Under the pieces are notes generated by a model that made no database searches, had not been told where the DNA came from, and saw only the letters and a list, made by a program, of their open reading frames with translations. Both the position numbers and the translations under genes were made by a program. A DNA stretch of 64,000 nt from Ectocarpus siliculosus (lineage: Eukaryota > Sar > Phaeophyceae > Ectocarpales > Ectocarpaceae): the NCBI GenBank assembly GCA_000310025.1, contig FN648195.1, positions 242,825-306,824 on the forward strand, read 5' to 3'. This document shows positions 1 to 10,818 of the stretch, piece by piece. Position 1 is the stretch's first letter, and each line of letters begins with the position of its first letter.

Positions 1-69
1 GATTGACAGAACGGCGTCAAAGGGTTGTTTACAGACGAGACATGCGATAGACACAATAACGAGTGATAA

Positions 70-883
70 GGGCCTGTTTTAACGTTAAAACATTAAATTT
101 GCACCTAAATTGAGGCCCTGCAAAAAATAAGTTTCGGGGGGGTGCCGGGGGCCAAAGACGCTGATTGGTCAACAGGAAAAAACACGATGAGGCTATCTCT
201 GCCCGGAAAAGCGGGACTTCGATACAATTGGGTGCAGCAAAAAACAATTGCAAGTTGAATTGTTTTTTGCTGAATCGAAGTACGCGAGTTGCACCGCGCC
301 CCTTTTGCACCCCCCGTGATGAGCTGAACTCGTACTGGCGTTTCCCCTGACGGGACTGCATGTGGCACACTGGCCATGCGGCACCCACGCGCATCGCCCA
401 CTGCCCGCTGCTGGGAAATAGCTGTATTGCAATGAATCTGTGAGCGTGCCAACTTTTCGCGCTGGTTGGGTTGCTGTGGAAGTTGCTTTCCAATATTAAG
501 GAATAATAAAAACACACACATTATGTGCGATGTCAAAAGTCAACGGCCGGTTGTGTGCAGCGAGACAGTCCAAACAAGTTGCAGAGCAAGCCTGAGGATG
601 AGGCTTGGACCGCTGGCACCGGGTACTGATCTTTAGCTTCGTGTGTGTGCTGATATATTTTTACAGCTCCCGTGTGGTGCACATGGTCTATCGCTCTACC
701 TGGTTGGGCCACCACGTCACCTCGCGGCAGCGATTCCGCCGCATTTGGGTGTTGCTGAACTTCGATGTGGCAAAATTGCGTTAAAACGACGCATTGCCAA
801 GCCCTTTTTGGCCAAAAACTCAATTAGGTCCATCCAATTTGGTCCTCAATTTAGGTGCAATATTTTAACGTTAAAACAGGCCC
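70..883. mobile_element. Harbinger/Tourist-like MITE with TAA target duplication
   Basis: The two ends are inverted copies of each other over about 48 bp, starting GGGCCTGTTTTAACG on the left and ending with its complement at 883. The element is flanked by TAA at 67-69 and TAA at 884-886. A 3-bp TAA/TTA target duplication with a GGGCC-type terminus is typical of the PIF/Harbinger superfamily. The interior (814 bp total) has no recognisable transposase, so it is non-autonomous. The superfamily assignment rests on the termini and target site only. Confidence 0.75.
217..280. repeat. hairpin inside the MITE
   Basis: A 64-bp inverted repeat lies inside the element: CTTCGAT...GCAAAAAACAATT on the left is mirrored by AATTGTTTTTTGC...ATCGAAG on the right. 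It would fold into a stem with a loop of about 10 nt. Confidence 0.7.
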
Positions 884-1555
884 TAAGGTTCACTTCAACG
901 GGTTTTTATCATCCTTTTCCACTTGGAATGTTAAGGCTACGCCAGGCTCCTCACGGATAAAAACGTTGTAAAGAGTAACGAGGGGGGGCGGGGGCGTACT
1001 CTTATGTTTTGCATGCCTCACAATGCCTTAGCGGTTAGACCATTGACCACGCGCCCTCGAGAGGACGGAGCATTGTTCCCACAGGACCGATCACCGATCG
1101 TTCCTTCTTACTTTGCCAAAGGCGGCTCAAAAATGTCTTCCCTAGTCTATCCATCCTACCGATATCACTTCCCGCCTTTCCAACCCACTTCCTACTCCCC
1201 AGTACAGCTAACGTCTTCTCCTGGCTATCCCATGCCTCAAACATCTCCCTGTACTTTTCTTCTACTTTTCTCAGCTCAGTCATGTACGCTTCCCTCTCCT
1301 TGTTGTACAGACATTCCGCGACTACATGAACACGGTCTTCGCACTCGGAGCCGCAATCACATTTGAACTTGGCGTGTTCATCGTCTACCTTCCTAAATCA
1401 TCGGCTACGTTCTCGAAGGCCAATACCCCCGGTCCTGAATTTGACCTTCAGCTTGGTCCCTGCATCCATTGGTCCATGTAGGTAATCCTTGAACCCTACT
1501 CCTTCTTTCAACATTCCGTAAACTTCTATGCCCTCCTTATCCTCGGTTTCTTTCC

Positions 1556-2449
1556 TTAGATTCTGTTCTTCTCTCTCGCCAAAAGCAACAGATATCTTCT
1601 CCTTGAACCCTTTAGACCCTCCGTATCCAGCGTATCGTCTTCGTCAATTTCAAACCCTTTCCATACGTCACCTACAACCTTGACCCACTCCGTGGGTTGT
1701 CTACCCCTCTTTTTGTTTGCCCACGTCGCCTCCCAGGCTGTTCTCGGCAGCCTCTCCTCTCCCATCCCGCACATGCGATACTGCCATGTTAGCTTCCTTG
1801 CGTCTCGTCCCGATCGTAGGGACTGGATCCCCAGTTCTGCCCTAACGGCTGCATTACTTGTGCGCTTGGAGCATCCTAGGATGACTTTCGCTGCGTTCAT
1901 CTGCGCCACCTCGAGCTCGTTCACTACCTTCTTATTTCCTTCCCATACTTCTCCGGCGTACTCTAGCGGCGGTGCGATCACGCTCTTCAAAACCGTCAAT
2001 TTGATGCGTGTATCGAAGTGCCGGTTTGCGAGTATTGGGTGCAGCTTCCCTGCTCGTGCTTTGCCCTTATCCGCTACCTTGGACATGTGTGCATTCCACG
2101 AACAGTCTTTTGCGATCTGTACTCCGAGGTATGTGTACTGGCCCACTACTGCAATCTCCTCGACCCCCCACTTCCATCTATGTTCTACTGGTTCCTCCCT
2201 GTCCTCGTTGCATACCATGACGGTACTCTTCTTAACGTTGGCAGACAATCTCCACTTATCAGCAAACTCCTTGGCGGCATCAATTTGCATTTGCAGTCCC
2301 TCAGGGGTGTCAGACACCCCAACAAAGCCATCCGCAAACAGCATTCCCGACACCGTGCTTTCCCCTACCTTACTCCCTTCTCGACTGCCTCTACAACTTT
2401 CAACAGATCGTCGATGAACACCTGGAACAATGTTAGGGACAGCGTGCAA
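1556..2449 (-). pseudogene. LINE A, RT palm and C-terminal region
   Basis: This minus-strand frame carries the palm motif as LFADGFVG, with the second catalytic Asp of FADD replaced by Gly, followed by the QMQIDAAKEFADKW helix and a YTYLGVQI motif typical of the LINE RT thumb. The preceding QGVQQGCTLS...LFQVFIDDLL block lies in another frame around 2390-2465, so a frameshift separates them. The C-terminal part is like that of other LINE ORF2 proteins. Confidence 0.8.
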
Positions 2450-2813
2450 CCTTGTTGGACCCCCTGTAGGTCAGTCTTATATCCTTTCTTAAAAAGTTCA
2501 CAACCACCCCTTCCCTCCATCTAATTGGCGCATACTCGTTATGGTATTTGGAGGTAGACATGTGATCGTGGTTGATCATGGTTATTTGGCGCTGTCGGAT
2601 GCTAAGACGTGACGTCATGCTAGATCAGGGCTTTATGCCGAGACATGTGCCCTTCTGTTCAGTGTGTGCGTGGGATATTGTGAGTTGGCTTGGAAAGCGT
2701 TAATCAAGAGAAAGAGAACAACGGAAAGCAACAACAACCTGCTACTGTGGTCGGACAAGAGAATTCCACACAGCTCAAAGGTGATTGATTCTGAAGGAAG
2801 GGGTCAAATATCA

Positions 2814-3281
2814 TTACATCATCCCCTTCCCACCAAACTTCATGAACTCGTTGACTATCCCATCCGCCCCTGCTGCTTTGTGGCACTGCAGCTTGTTTAC
2901 ACACGCCTCAACCTCGTCCTCAGTGAACTCCCTTTCAAGTTCTACGTTCCCAACGTCTGCCTTCGATGTCTCTTCTTCTTTCTGGGCCCATGCGTCCACC
3001 TCCTTCTGGAACACTTGGTCAAAAGCTTCATTCTCCGACGGCACTCCAAGTCTCTGGTAGTGTCCTGCTAGAACTTCCCTTTTTCCCTTTCCACTGCTGA
3101 CTAGTCCACCGTTCACACCTCGCAAAGTTGCTACCCCTGTATCCCCCCCCTGCTTGGTCTTTCTTACCATCCCACTAATCCCTTCCCACGGCTGCTTGAC
3201 GTTCCCCTCCAGGCCTCCGTTGGCCTTCTGCACTACTTCGTCCCAAATGCACTTTTTCTTCTTTTTCACTAGCCCCTTCAC
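2814..3281 (-). pseudogene. LINE A, N-terminal part of reverse transcriptase
   Basis: The 155-residue frame ends with EDEVEACVNKLQCHKAAGADG and then NEFMKFGG, the hallmark K-A-x-G-x-D-G-I start of LINE reverse transcriptases, and breaks off there. The rest of the RT continues in other frames at lower coordinates. Confidence 0.8.
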
Positions 3282-3383
3282 CTGTTTTCTCTGGGCTCTG
3301 TACTTTTCCCAACTCCCCTCTTCCCCTCACTCATGTAATGCCTGAAGACTTCTCTACGTTCCCCTATTTATTCCATCAGCTCG

Positions 3384-3725
3384 TCATCCCACCACTTTGA
3401 CCGATACCCCACATCGTACCACCTTCTTTCCCACTACTCTCTCTGCCGTTGCGTCCACTATGGACTCCCACCCTTCAATCACTTTCTCCCCTGCTGCTTG
3501 TACGTCTACTTGTCCGTCTTCAACCCTGCTCAGCAAATTCCTGAAATGTCGTACACTACCAGCCAGTCCCTTCTGGAATCGATCCCGTGTCCCCTCGTCT
3601 CCCAAGCGCTCTACTTTCCACCGGAACACTTTCCTCTGTTTCTTACTCTCCGTCTTCCTAGCTCGGTCGATGTTTGCCCATATGAGTAACGAGGGGATGG
3701 CGTTTCGCAGAACCAAACGAAACAA
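3384..3725 (-). pseudogene. LINE A, segment upstream of the RT
   Basis: A 113-codon frame on the minus strand, rich in Lys and Arg, with a WKVERL...RDRFQKGL run that matches the helical region between the endonuclease and reverse transcriptase of many LINEs. No endonuclease motifs are visible upstream, so the element appears 5' truncated near 3725. Confidence 0.6.
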
Positions 3726-5700
3726 CTAACTTGAATTTTGGGGAAGGGGTTTGCACGAAAGCAGCTTTTTACGGGGGGGACGAAAAAAAAGACAGCGAAG
3801 GTGAGGACACTAGCTACCGTCGGAGACAGAGGCCGGTGCGTTGGCAGTATTATCCCACTGCCAGGGGAAGGCTATTTCCTCTCGTGATATGTAAACGAGG
3901 AGAAGAGGGTAGAAAGAGAGAGTGGCCATAGCGAGCAGAAGCATCTTTTTAATCGTTTTGCGCCGTAGCTTGAAAAATCAAAATGTACCAAATCCAAAGC
4001 CTCTACGTACATGTTTTTGCATCTTGACAACACACGGTGAACCAGCTACATTCGCGTTTAATCCGTTTGTTGGTTGGGCGTACACACGTGGAGAACGGCG
4101 GCGACGCGTTAAGCGACCCACAAGATCCGCCATTTTGGTCAAGTTTCGGCCTGCTGCGTGCAACTACGTACAGTTCACTAGTGCACCTCTAGAATCGTTT
4201 CTGGTTGTCTGCTGCTGCTGTCAAGTCGTGCGACGCCATTCACACACCATATCGGTAAGCCCTGGCAGTTTCGAGATTGTGGTTGCTTGTGGCGTGCCAC
4301 AATATGCTGCGCTGGTTCACCAAGAATCTCGGCGGGAAGATTGTGCTCCAATCGCAAAACGTCGAGCACCTCGATCTCGCGCAACAAGGCCCAAACTGAT
4401 AAACGGCACATTTTTGCTCGACGGGGTTGCTTAAGCTGGTATGCAATCTCCAAAAAGATGTAGACGTTTGTGTCTCCTGGGGATAATAGCAGGAGGGGAC
4501 AAATGAGATTTTACAGCGGTCGGCGGGGACACCGCCCGTTTTTTTCTATCCATCTACAGTAGCAGTTTGACCTGTGAGAAAAAAAAAAATGGTTCGAGAA
4601 TAAAACACCATCGCCCAGCCCGGGGGACACAGGGGACGGCGAGGAGCCTGTTGTAGTCTTAAGTAAACGCCGGGTGGTTGACAACGTTAGTGAAAACGTG
4701 CCATGGGGAGATGTGTTGAAGTTGTCTCTTTATCGTAGATGCGGCATAACCGCCGCCTCTTCGACACCTCTATTAGAGGTCTAGAGGGCAAACAGGGAAG
4801 TGTCCGATACTTCAATTCCTCATACCCCTAGCGCCGCGACCAGTACGAACATTATATCCGTACCCGGACAGCCACAGCCCATCGTAGTATTTTGTGCTGA
4901 TTCTGCGCGAAGCCGCCATAGCACTCCCTCCTGCTCTCGTGCTCTCTTGTGCCATCTTCTTCGTGTTTGCGTGTGTAGAGGTAGGTAGGTACTTCGGTGT
5001 TTCAAACGCCACGTATTGAGTGATACCACGATACAACCACATCGCGATAGAAACGAGATACTTCGAAGTACAAGATTTTCGGAGGGATGATTGTTTTCCG
5101 ATGCATACAACAACAAGTGTAATCACCCACACGATCGCCCGCTGACTTGCGGCAGCAGTGCATGTATCCGAAGCGGATGCCTCTGTAAATTGGAGACCGA
5201 CACGAACCACAACGTGAGTTGCACTGCACGGCGTGGTCCCCCATCGTCACCCAGCAGCGTTCCTTCCCATTTCCGCCATGTAGACCACCTACGTGTAGAC
5301 ACCATATTTCCAACCTGCCCCCAGCACGCTGCACGCACTGATAAACCCACCATCATGGTCCGCGCTGCCTACCGACCATGTGTATATGTGAGGTTGCCAC
5401 ATCCTTAATATTAACCGTAAACCCATACCATGCCATCGCTGCGGCGCCGCGGCTGTAGAATCTACAGCCACCAGGTCAGGACATTATGGAAGGGAGTTAT
5501 AATGTTATCCCATGCCCCCTGCACAAGCCCTGCACATAATGGGTTTAGAGGACGCACATATACCCAGTCAAGTCGTCCCCGCTTTAAAGACACGCAAATT
5601 CTCAGAAGCAGGTTGCCCAGCAGATATAAATATAGAGGGGGATACCGTTTTGATGACACGGGCCCCCCAACTTGGTGAAAATTACACTCGGAAAGGTTTT
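3726..5700. other. no gene recognised
   Basis: Only short open frames without family resemblance are present. The longest, 3922-4434 on the plus strand, encodes a Cys/Arg-rich peptide without any domain I can name and shows no splice context. I see no repeat copies of note. The segment is treated as intergenic. Confidence 0.5.
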
Positions 5701-5717
5701 CAACGTGGGGACGTGTG

Positions 5718-6172
5718 GAGACCACCTTCATCAAAGTACCATCTCCCCAAGGTCTGTCGAGGACGATTCCCTTTCTTCACAATGACGTCGACAGAGATGT
5801 CAGAGTGTCTGCTTTTGGTTGCAAAAGACACGGGTTGAAAACCCGCTGCTCACCAAATTTTCTTCTGCGCAACGGAAAAAGAAAAACGGTGGGTGGGCCA
5901 ATGAAGGACGCACTGGCTATCGAACTCGGAACTTCTGATGACGTGGCGGACGTAGCGCACCCGTGTAATCACGCACAGAGGATTGTGAAGAAAAGTGAAT
6001 CGCCCCGCCGCCAGCCGGTCGGGTTCCAGTTACCCCTAGAAGACTTCTCTTGCCTAGCAAACAGGAAGAAGGCTAAAAAAAGGGGGGGTAATAGGGAAAC
6101 CACCTTCATAGAGGTACAATCTCCCCAACGTCTGTCGAGGACGAATCCCTCTTTCACAGACGACGCCAAAAC
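5718..6172 (+). repeat. pair of about 70-bp direct repeats
   Basis: The segment at about 5721-5790 (ACCACCTTCATCAAAGTACC, then CTCCCCAAGGTCTGTCGAGG) returns in diverged form at about 6100-6170 in the same orientation. The origin is not clear; it may be a fragment of a dispersed element. Confidence 0.6.
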
Positions 6173-6174
6173 AA

Positions 6175-6305
6175 TGTTGTTGTTGTTGTCTTCAAGTTAA
6201 AACCGTTCCGATCTCTCTACCCAGTACCTCCATCTGCCGTCTTGACGCGGTCGATTCCCGTGGTCACTGGCTAACTTTTCCCGCCCAAAAGGTATCCTGA
6301 ATTAA
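6175..6305. repeat. diverged copy of the stretch at about 7080-7225
   Basis: This stretch contains a GTTGTTGTTGT run, a TTCCGATCTCTCT block and CGATTCCCGTGGTCAC. These occur in the same order and orientation at about 7080-7225, at the 3' side of LINE B. It looks like a second, truncated copy of the LINE B tail region. Confidence 0.55.
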
Positions 6306-7244
6306 AAATGGATAGGGTCCGCAAGTCAATAGGAATCAATGGCAGATAGCCTAGAACCTTCCGCTCGCCTCTACACGCTATGCGAGGTAAACATAGGCTG
6401 GAAGTCAACATCACGGGCCAGAGGGGTATGTAGGTGTACTCCCTGGTTAATGTTGGTACTTCACAGAAGATAAGAGAGACGGTCATCATCTGGAAAGGAA
6501 AATAAAAAGAGAATAGAGGGAGAGAGAAGACGCACGCCAGAACCACTACCGTAGCGTCAAACAAACAAACAAGACAATACAAAACCAAAAGCTACAAAAA
6601 GGGCCACCCGAGACAGGAAAGGCACGTCATCGCTCGTGGGGGGTCGGTGCAATGGTGCATTGATGGGGGGGGGGGGATCAGTCAATCAAGGGGTTCAATC
6701 CGGCGTATGTAGCGTCACTCGGTCCGCCTCTTCTCGTTTCCTTTCTTCCCTCGCCGTCTCGTCCGTCTGCTGCCCCCCTCCCGCCGCATTGGTTGTTGCC
6801 ATGTCCGTACTTTTGCCGGGCTTGTTTCGTTTGACCGCTCGTTGCCGGCTAGCCTCCTCTTCATCCTTGTGGCAGGAGGTCATGAACCTCGTACCTCCCT
6901 GCAGTACCCCCGTGCAACCCCGCTACACCTTGGCTGCTTCCGTCCAAGTTGTTTGCGGGACTCCGAAGACACATGACCCGGCCTCCGTAGATCCGTGCTT
7001 TGCCTCCAACATCTTGAGGTCGTCCTTCAGGCACATCTGCCAGTTTTACTCCGGTTTCCCCCAATACTCCGTTGCTGCAGCTGTTGTTGTTGTTATCTTC
7101 ACGTTAAAAACCTTCCGATCTCTCTGCCGACTGTTGTACGTTTCTCGGTCCGTGATCTACCACTTTGACGCTGTCGATTCCCGTGGTCACACGCTAACTT
7201 CCCTATTAAAAGGGTACTCAAATAGAATGCACCCCCCTCCGCAC

Positions 7245-7965
7245 TTAGTCAAGTGGTGTACCCGCCCCCGCTCCCGTGTCGTCCGCCAGGTACACCAGGT
7301 TCCACAGAATAGGATCATCTTCGCTGTATCGAACGACAACAACTTCGAGAGCCACGGCGAAGAAGATGTTGATTAACAGTGGGGACAGCACACACCCTTG
7401 TCGCAAGTCCTGTGTGACCCACAACCAGTACGATAGTTCTCCGTCGTCCATGCGCACCCGGGTTTGCATTCCGTCGTGGCATTGGCGGGTGAGGGAGATC
7501 GTCTCCGCGGGAATCCCGGCCCTGGCCAATACCCTCCACAGCAGCTCTCGATCTACCGAGTCACAAGCCTGCTGCTGGGTCTACGAAGAACATGTAGAGC
7601 GGTATTTTTCTTCTCCGCCCCAGCTCCTGGAGTCGCCGCACGACGAACAGCGTATCGACGATGGATTGCCGAGGTCGGAACACGCACTGCCCTCGGGAGG
7701 ATGTTGTTGGCTTCCCAGAAGGCGCTGGGGCGGTCGGTGATGATCTTAACGGGGACCTTGCCCACGTGAAGTAGCGGCGAGATCCCCCTGAGGTTGTTAC
7801 AGTTGGACCTGTTACCCTGTTCGTACAGCACGTTGATGGTTGCGTCCTGCAGCTCTTGCGGGATCTCTCCTCAGCTCCACACTTAACGAGGATGGCATGG
7901 TGGTGCTCCAGGACGATTGGTTCGTCGTCATCGACCTTGAGCAACTCGGGCAGGGAGGAAGTCAT
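7245..7965 (-). pseudogene. LINE B reverse transcriptase, frameshifted
   Basis: Minus-strand frames give QGNRSNCNNLRGIS (RT block 2), then PRQSIVDTLFVVRRLQE, then LRQGCVLSPLLINIFFAVALE and LVYLADDTGAG (active site). At least two frame changes lie between 7530 and 7835. The catalytic ADD is retained, but no single frame covers the domain. Confidence 0.8.
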
Positions 7966-7980
7966 GGCTAGACGCCAGCT

Positions 7981-8631
7981 CTACAGGCCTGTTGTTGCCC
8001 GTTCCACCTCCTCAAGGACGGGCGCCACTGCCAGCCGTCGAGTGGCTCGTGTCGCTGGCGGCTGCGTCTCTTGTTCGATAATGTATGGGTTCCGTGTGGG
8101 GGACTCAGTGTTGAAGAGGGTGCCCAAGAATCTCACCCACCGCTGGAGGATGTCGTTCTTGCTCCGGAGCTGCCCGCCGTTCTTGTCCGCACCGAACTGT
8201 TGTCCTCCCGCTTGGCTGCCACTGAGGCCCACGCATCTCTTGAGATGTTTGTAGAGTCTTCTCATGTCGCGGTCCATGTAGATCGCTTCGAGTTCCGTCA
8301 CATATCTGTCCAGGTGGCCATATAGAAGTATGCCCGTTTCGACTGCTGCAGCTACTCCCTGACACTCTGCTTTGAGTTTCCCCCATGGTGTTGAGTCCCG
8401 ATTGCCCTTCATCGCTCGGCGCGTTTCCCGCCGCTTGGTCAGGGCCTCCTCCAAATATTCTCTCGTCTCTGGGGTCTCACACCACTCGTGCGGGCGTCGT
8501 CTTCGCGGTTCCTCGGGTAGCACCGCCCGCGCTGCTTCGAGGAGAGCATTGGTGAACTCAGTCGCTATCTCCGGGGTGGTGGTCGTTCTCTCCAGTCGCT
8601 GTTCGAGGTTGAGGAGGAATCGCTCTGTCAC
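7981..8631 (-). pseudogene. LINE B linker between endonuclease and RT
   Basis: A 216-residue minus-strand frame without stops, rich in charged residues (RRETRRAMKGN, KTYK-like helices), at the position where LINE ORF2 proteins carry a helical linker. It contains no catalytic motif. Confidence 0.65.
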
Positions 8632-8637
8632 CGCCCA

Positions 8638-9028
8638 TCATGTTGCTTCGAACTGCAATTCCCGTTGGCTGAACTGCTTCTGTTTCGGTATGGTACGAAC
8701 TGCTCGGTTATGGGCATGCCTGCCACCGAGGTTGACCGTGGCTACCACGATGTTGTGGTCTGAGTCCGCCTTGACTGGGCGCACCGGCCGGGGGATGACA
8801 ACCACATTAGACTCTCGGCCGTGGTGTGCCTGCCGCGCTAGCCATGACCCCCCCGTGTCCTCTCGATCCATCCTCTCTCCCGTCCTCATTTTGGCGTCCA
8901 TCAGGACATACGCACACCTCTCTGGAGGGAATTCTCCGCACGAGACTGTCAACTTTCCCCCCGGACGTATGCTTGCTGTCGTCGGTGGCGACCACCGTTG
9001 GGGCGTACGTAGCAACGAAGTTGACCAC
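8638..9028 (-). pseudogene. LINE B endonuclease, C-terminal half
   Basis: Two overlapping minus-strand frames together give NFVATYAPT (near 9000) and, after a frameshift, SDHNIVVATVNL (near 8730). The latter is the S-D-H catalytic motif of APE-type LINE endonucleases. Confidence 0.75.
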
Positions 9029-9105
9029 CTGTCATCTCAAACCTTATGGCCATATGGCGTTCATAGATATATTCCGTAGTGAACGTAGAGGTCCTTCACA
9101 TTGCT

Positions 9106-9336
9106 TCACATCGGCTCTTGAACGGCTATCCCCACACCATAGATTCCACCAGCCTCCGTGCCACAGCAGAGTACCCGGAAACCCGCCGCTGCGAATTCAG
9201 TTCGCCCTGCCCCCCGTGTCTCCTTCAGCCCTATCACCGATACACCTGTCTCGCTGCCTCGGGCGGGACACTGTAGGCTTGCCCGTATCCATTCGGCCCG
9301 TTTCCAGCCAAACCTGCTGTCTCTTTCGGGCGGCAC
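9106..9336 (-). pseudogene. LINE B endonuclease, N-terminal half
   Basis: The minus-strand frame contains IGLKETRGAGRTEF followed by GIYGVGIAV. The Glu of the ETR block is the metal-binding Glu of APE-type endonucleases, and GVGIAV is the usual next strand. The frame is lost before the YAPT motif, which lies in the next segment. Confidence 0.75.
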
Positions 9337-9436
9337 ATGCTGCCCGCGTAGCGAGGCTACGCTTCGCTCGTTCCCTCCTTTTTCTCCGTCGCTCCCTTTT
9401 TTTCTTTCTTGTATTGCTTTGCGGACTCTCGGGCTA

Positions 9437-10818
9437 AATTATATGTTACCGTTTGTCCCAGAGAGTTGTCTCGGAGTCACGGCGCGGCGTGACCCTCCAG
9501 CTCAGGACTATTTCCTATCCTCTCTCTGGTGCATACCCCCCACGGCATGCGGCCACTTCGCCACCCTCGCCGTGCTCTCTGCTGCTGCATGGCCCCGGTG
9601 TCCAAGCCCAGGGCTTTTGGGTCCAGTCTCATTTTGAAGCTGCCAGTTGGCTAGGTCACGAGCGACCCCGATCTCGCGACAGCGGTAGTTCCCGACCGCC
9701 GAATTCAGGATCCTCTGAACGGTGCTAGGGGCCGTTTACCGGTCTTTGTTGGGCGGTCTTTCGATGTCTAAGCCTTCTTGCTGACCTTGGCCCACCCCAG
9801 CGGGGAGGGGGACAGGCCGGAACTTTCGCGAATTTTTAAACAAACAACCAAATGAGCAGCAGCAGCTTTTGCTTCAGTTCCGGATGAAAGGATTTTTGGA
9901 GAATCTCGAACGGGAAACCCAGAATCTTATTGTAAACCTGTAGTGTATCATACAACCTTAGCCACTAACATTGTGCACCAGCGACATCTGCGGACGGTTG
10001 CGATGCAATGGTAACTTGGTGCCGGAGTTAGGAGTTAGACATTATGAAAGCGAAGATATGCAGAAACATTTCCTTTGTTTTCGGAGAGGGAGATCTGCCA
10101 GCTCCATGGCGTCCTCAAAGTGGTTATTCTTGCTTGGTCCCCGATTCTTTCTTTTCCGCACTTTGCTCCGCCGAAGTCCGTTGAATTCGTTGCATTTTTT
10201 CCACCACATGACCATTCCTTCTACTGTCTTGTGCTGAGATGGCGACGAAGAGGGAAACAGCTCAAAGCATCGCTCCAGCTAGATGGTCTGCGGCATAATT
10301 TTGATGTTGCACAACACAGCCGCAGCTGCTGTTCGCAGCATGTAGATGGTCTGCGGCACAACTTATACACGCTGGGTAGCAACCTCCGATGCGCCGCTGC
10401 TGAAATGAAGAAGCAAGTTGTTTCGCTTGTTGCGAGAAGAGGGTCTTATTCCGCGGGCACAAAACAATGATCACATCAGAACTTTGGTTGTTGTACAACA
10501 CAATCTGGTGCAGCAGCATGTACGTGACTATGTATCGTGGTGCAGCAGTTTGTTGCCCTATGGATAACAAGAGGCTTTGTGAAGCATGTTCTGCTGTGAT
10601 TACTTTTCTCGGCATGATTATTAGCACACCAAGAGACATTTATTTATTTTCGTGCGGTGTCTCTCTGCCGCGTTTTTCGTTTGATTCACAGCAAGCGGTA
10701 GGCGTACGCGACGGTCGGCGGTCGGCGGTCGGCGGGATGCAACGTGTCCCCGCCAGTGCAAGCCAAGCGGGTCTTGCAGTAGCAACAACAGCGGTCGAGC
10801 CCACCACGGTAGAGGTGC
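9437..10818. other. spacer upstream of the NB-ARC gene
   Basis: No recognisable coding sequence. It contains a partial tandem duplication (next entry). The 5' end and promoter of the NB-ARC gene should lie here or just inside its first open exon, but I could not identify a convincing core promoter. Confidence 0.5.
10281..10363 (+). repeat. 63-bp partial tandem duplication
   Basis: AGATGGTCTGCGGCA occurs at 10281 and again at 10344, so a 63-bp unit is followed by a partial second copy of about 20 bp. Confidence 0.6.

Larger units (their letters stand above)
985..3725 (-). mobile_element. decayed non-LTR retrotransposon (LINE A)
   Basis: Minus-strand reading frames spell the order expected of a LINE: the region between endonuclease and reverse transcriptase (3384-3725), RT fingers with KAAGADGIVNEF (2814-3281), a WREGVVV block (about 2440-2540), and the RT palm and C-terminal region (1556-2449). 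The frames are interrupted by stops and shifts. About 230 bp unrelated to an RT separate the KAAGADG and WREGVVV blocks (about 2540-2790), and the NYRGI region is missing. The catalytic FADD reads FADG. The element is therefore dead. The sequence at 985-1100 marks its 3' end, because the same sequence recurs as a short tail at 60592-60705. Confidence 0.85.
6640..9340 (-). mobile_element. decayed APE-type non-LTR retrotransposon (LINE B)
   Basis: Reading the minus strand from 9340 downward gives an apurinic-type endonuclease (IGLKETRG, then YAPT, then SDHNIVVATV), a linker of about 200 residues (7981-8631), RT fingers (about 7553-7965) and the RT palm (LRQGCVLSPLL, then YLADDT at 7245-7529). 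The order EN-linker-RT and the motifs identify an APE-endonuclease LINE. Several frameshifts break the single ORF. The RT catalytic LADD is still intact. The 3' portion (6640-7240) has only weak open frames. Confidence 0.85.

Noticed and set aside
3922-4434. 170-residue open frame, possible gene
   Set aside because: No domain, no splice context, Cys/Arg-rich composition as expected by chance. Not reported as a CDS.
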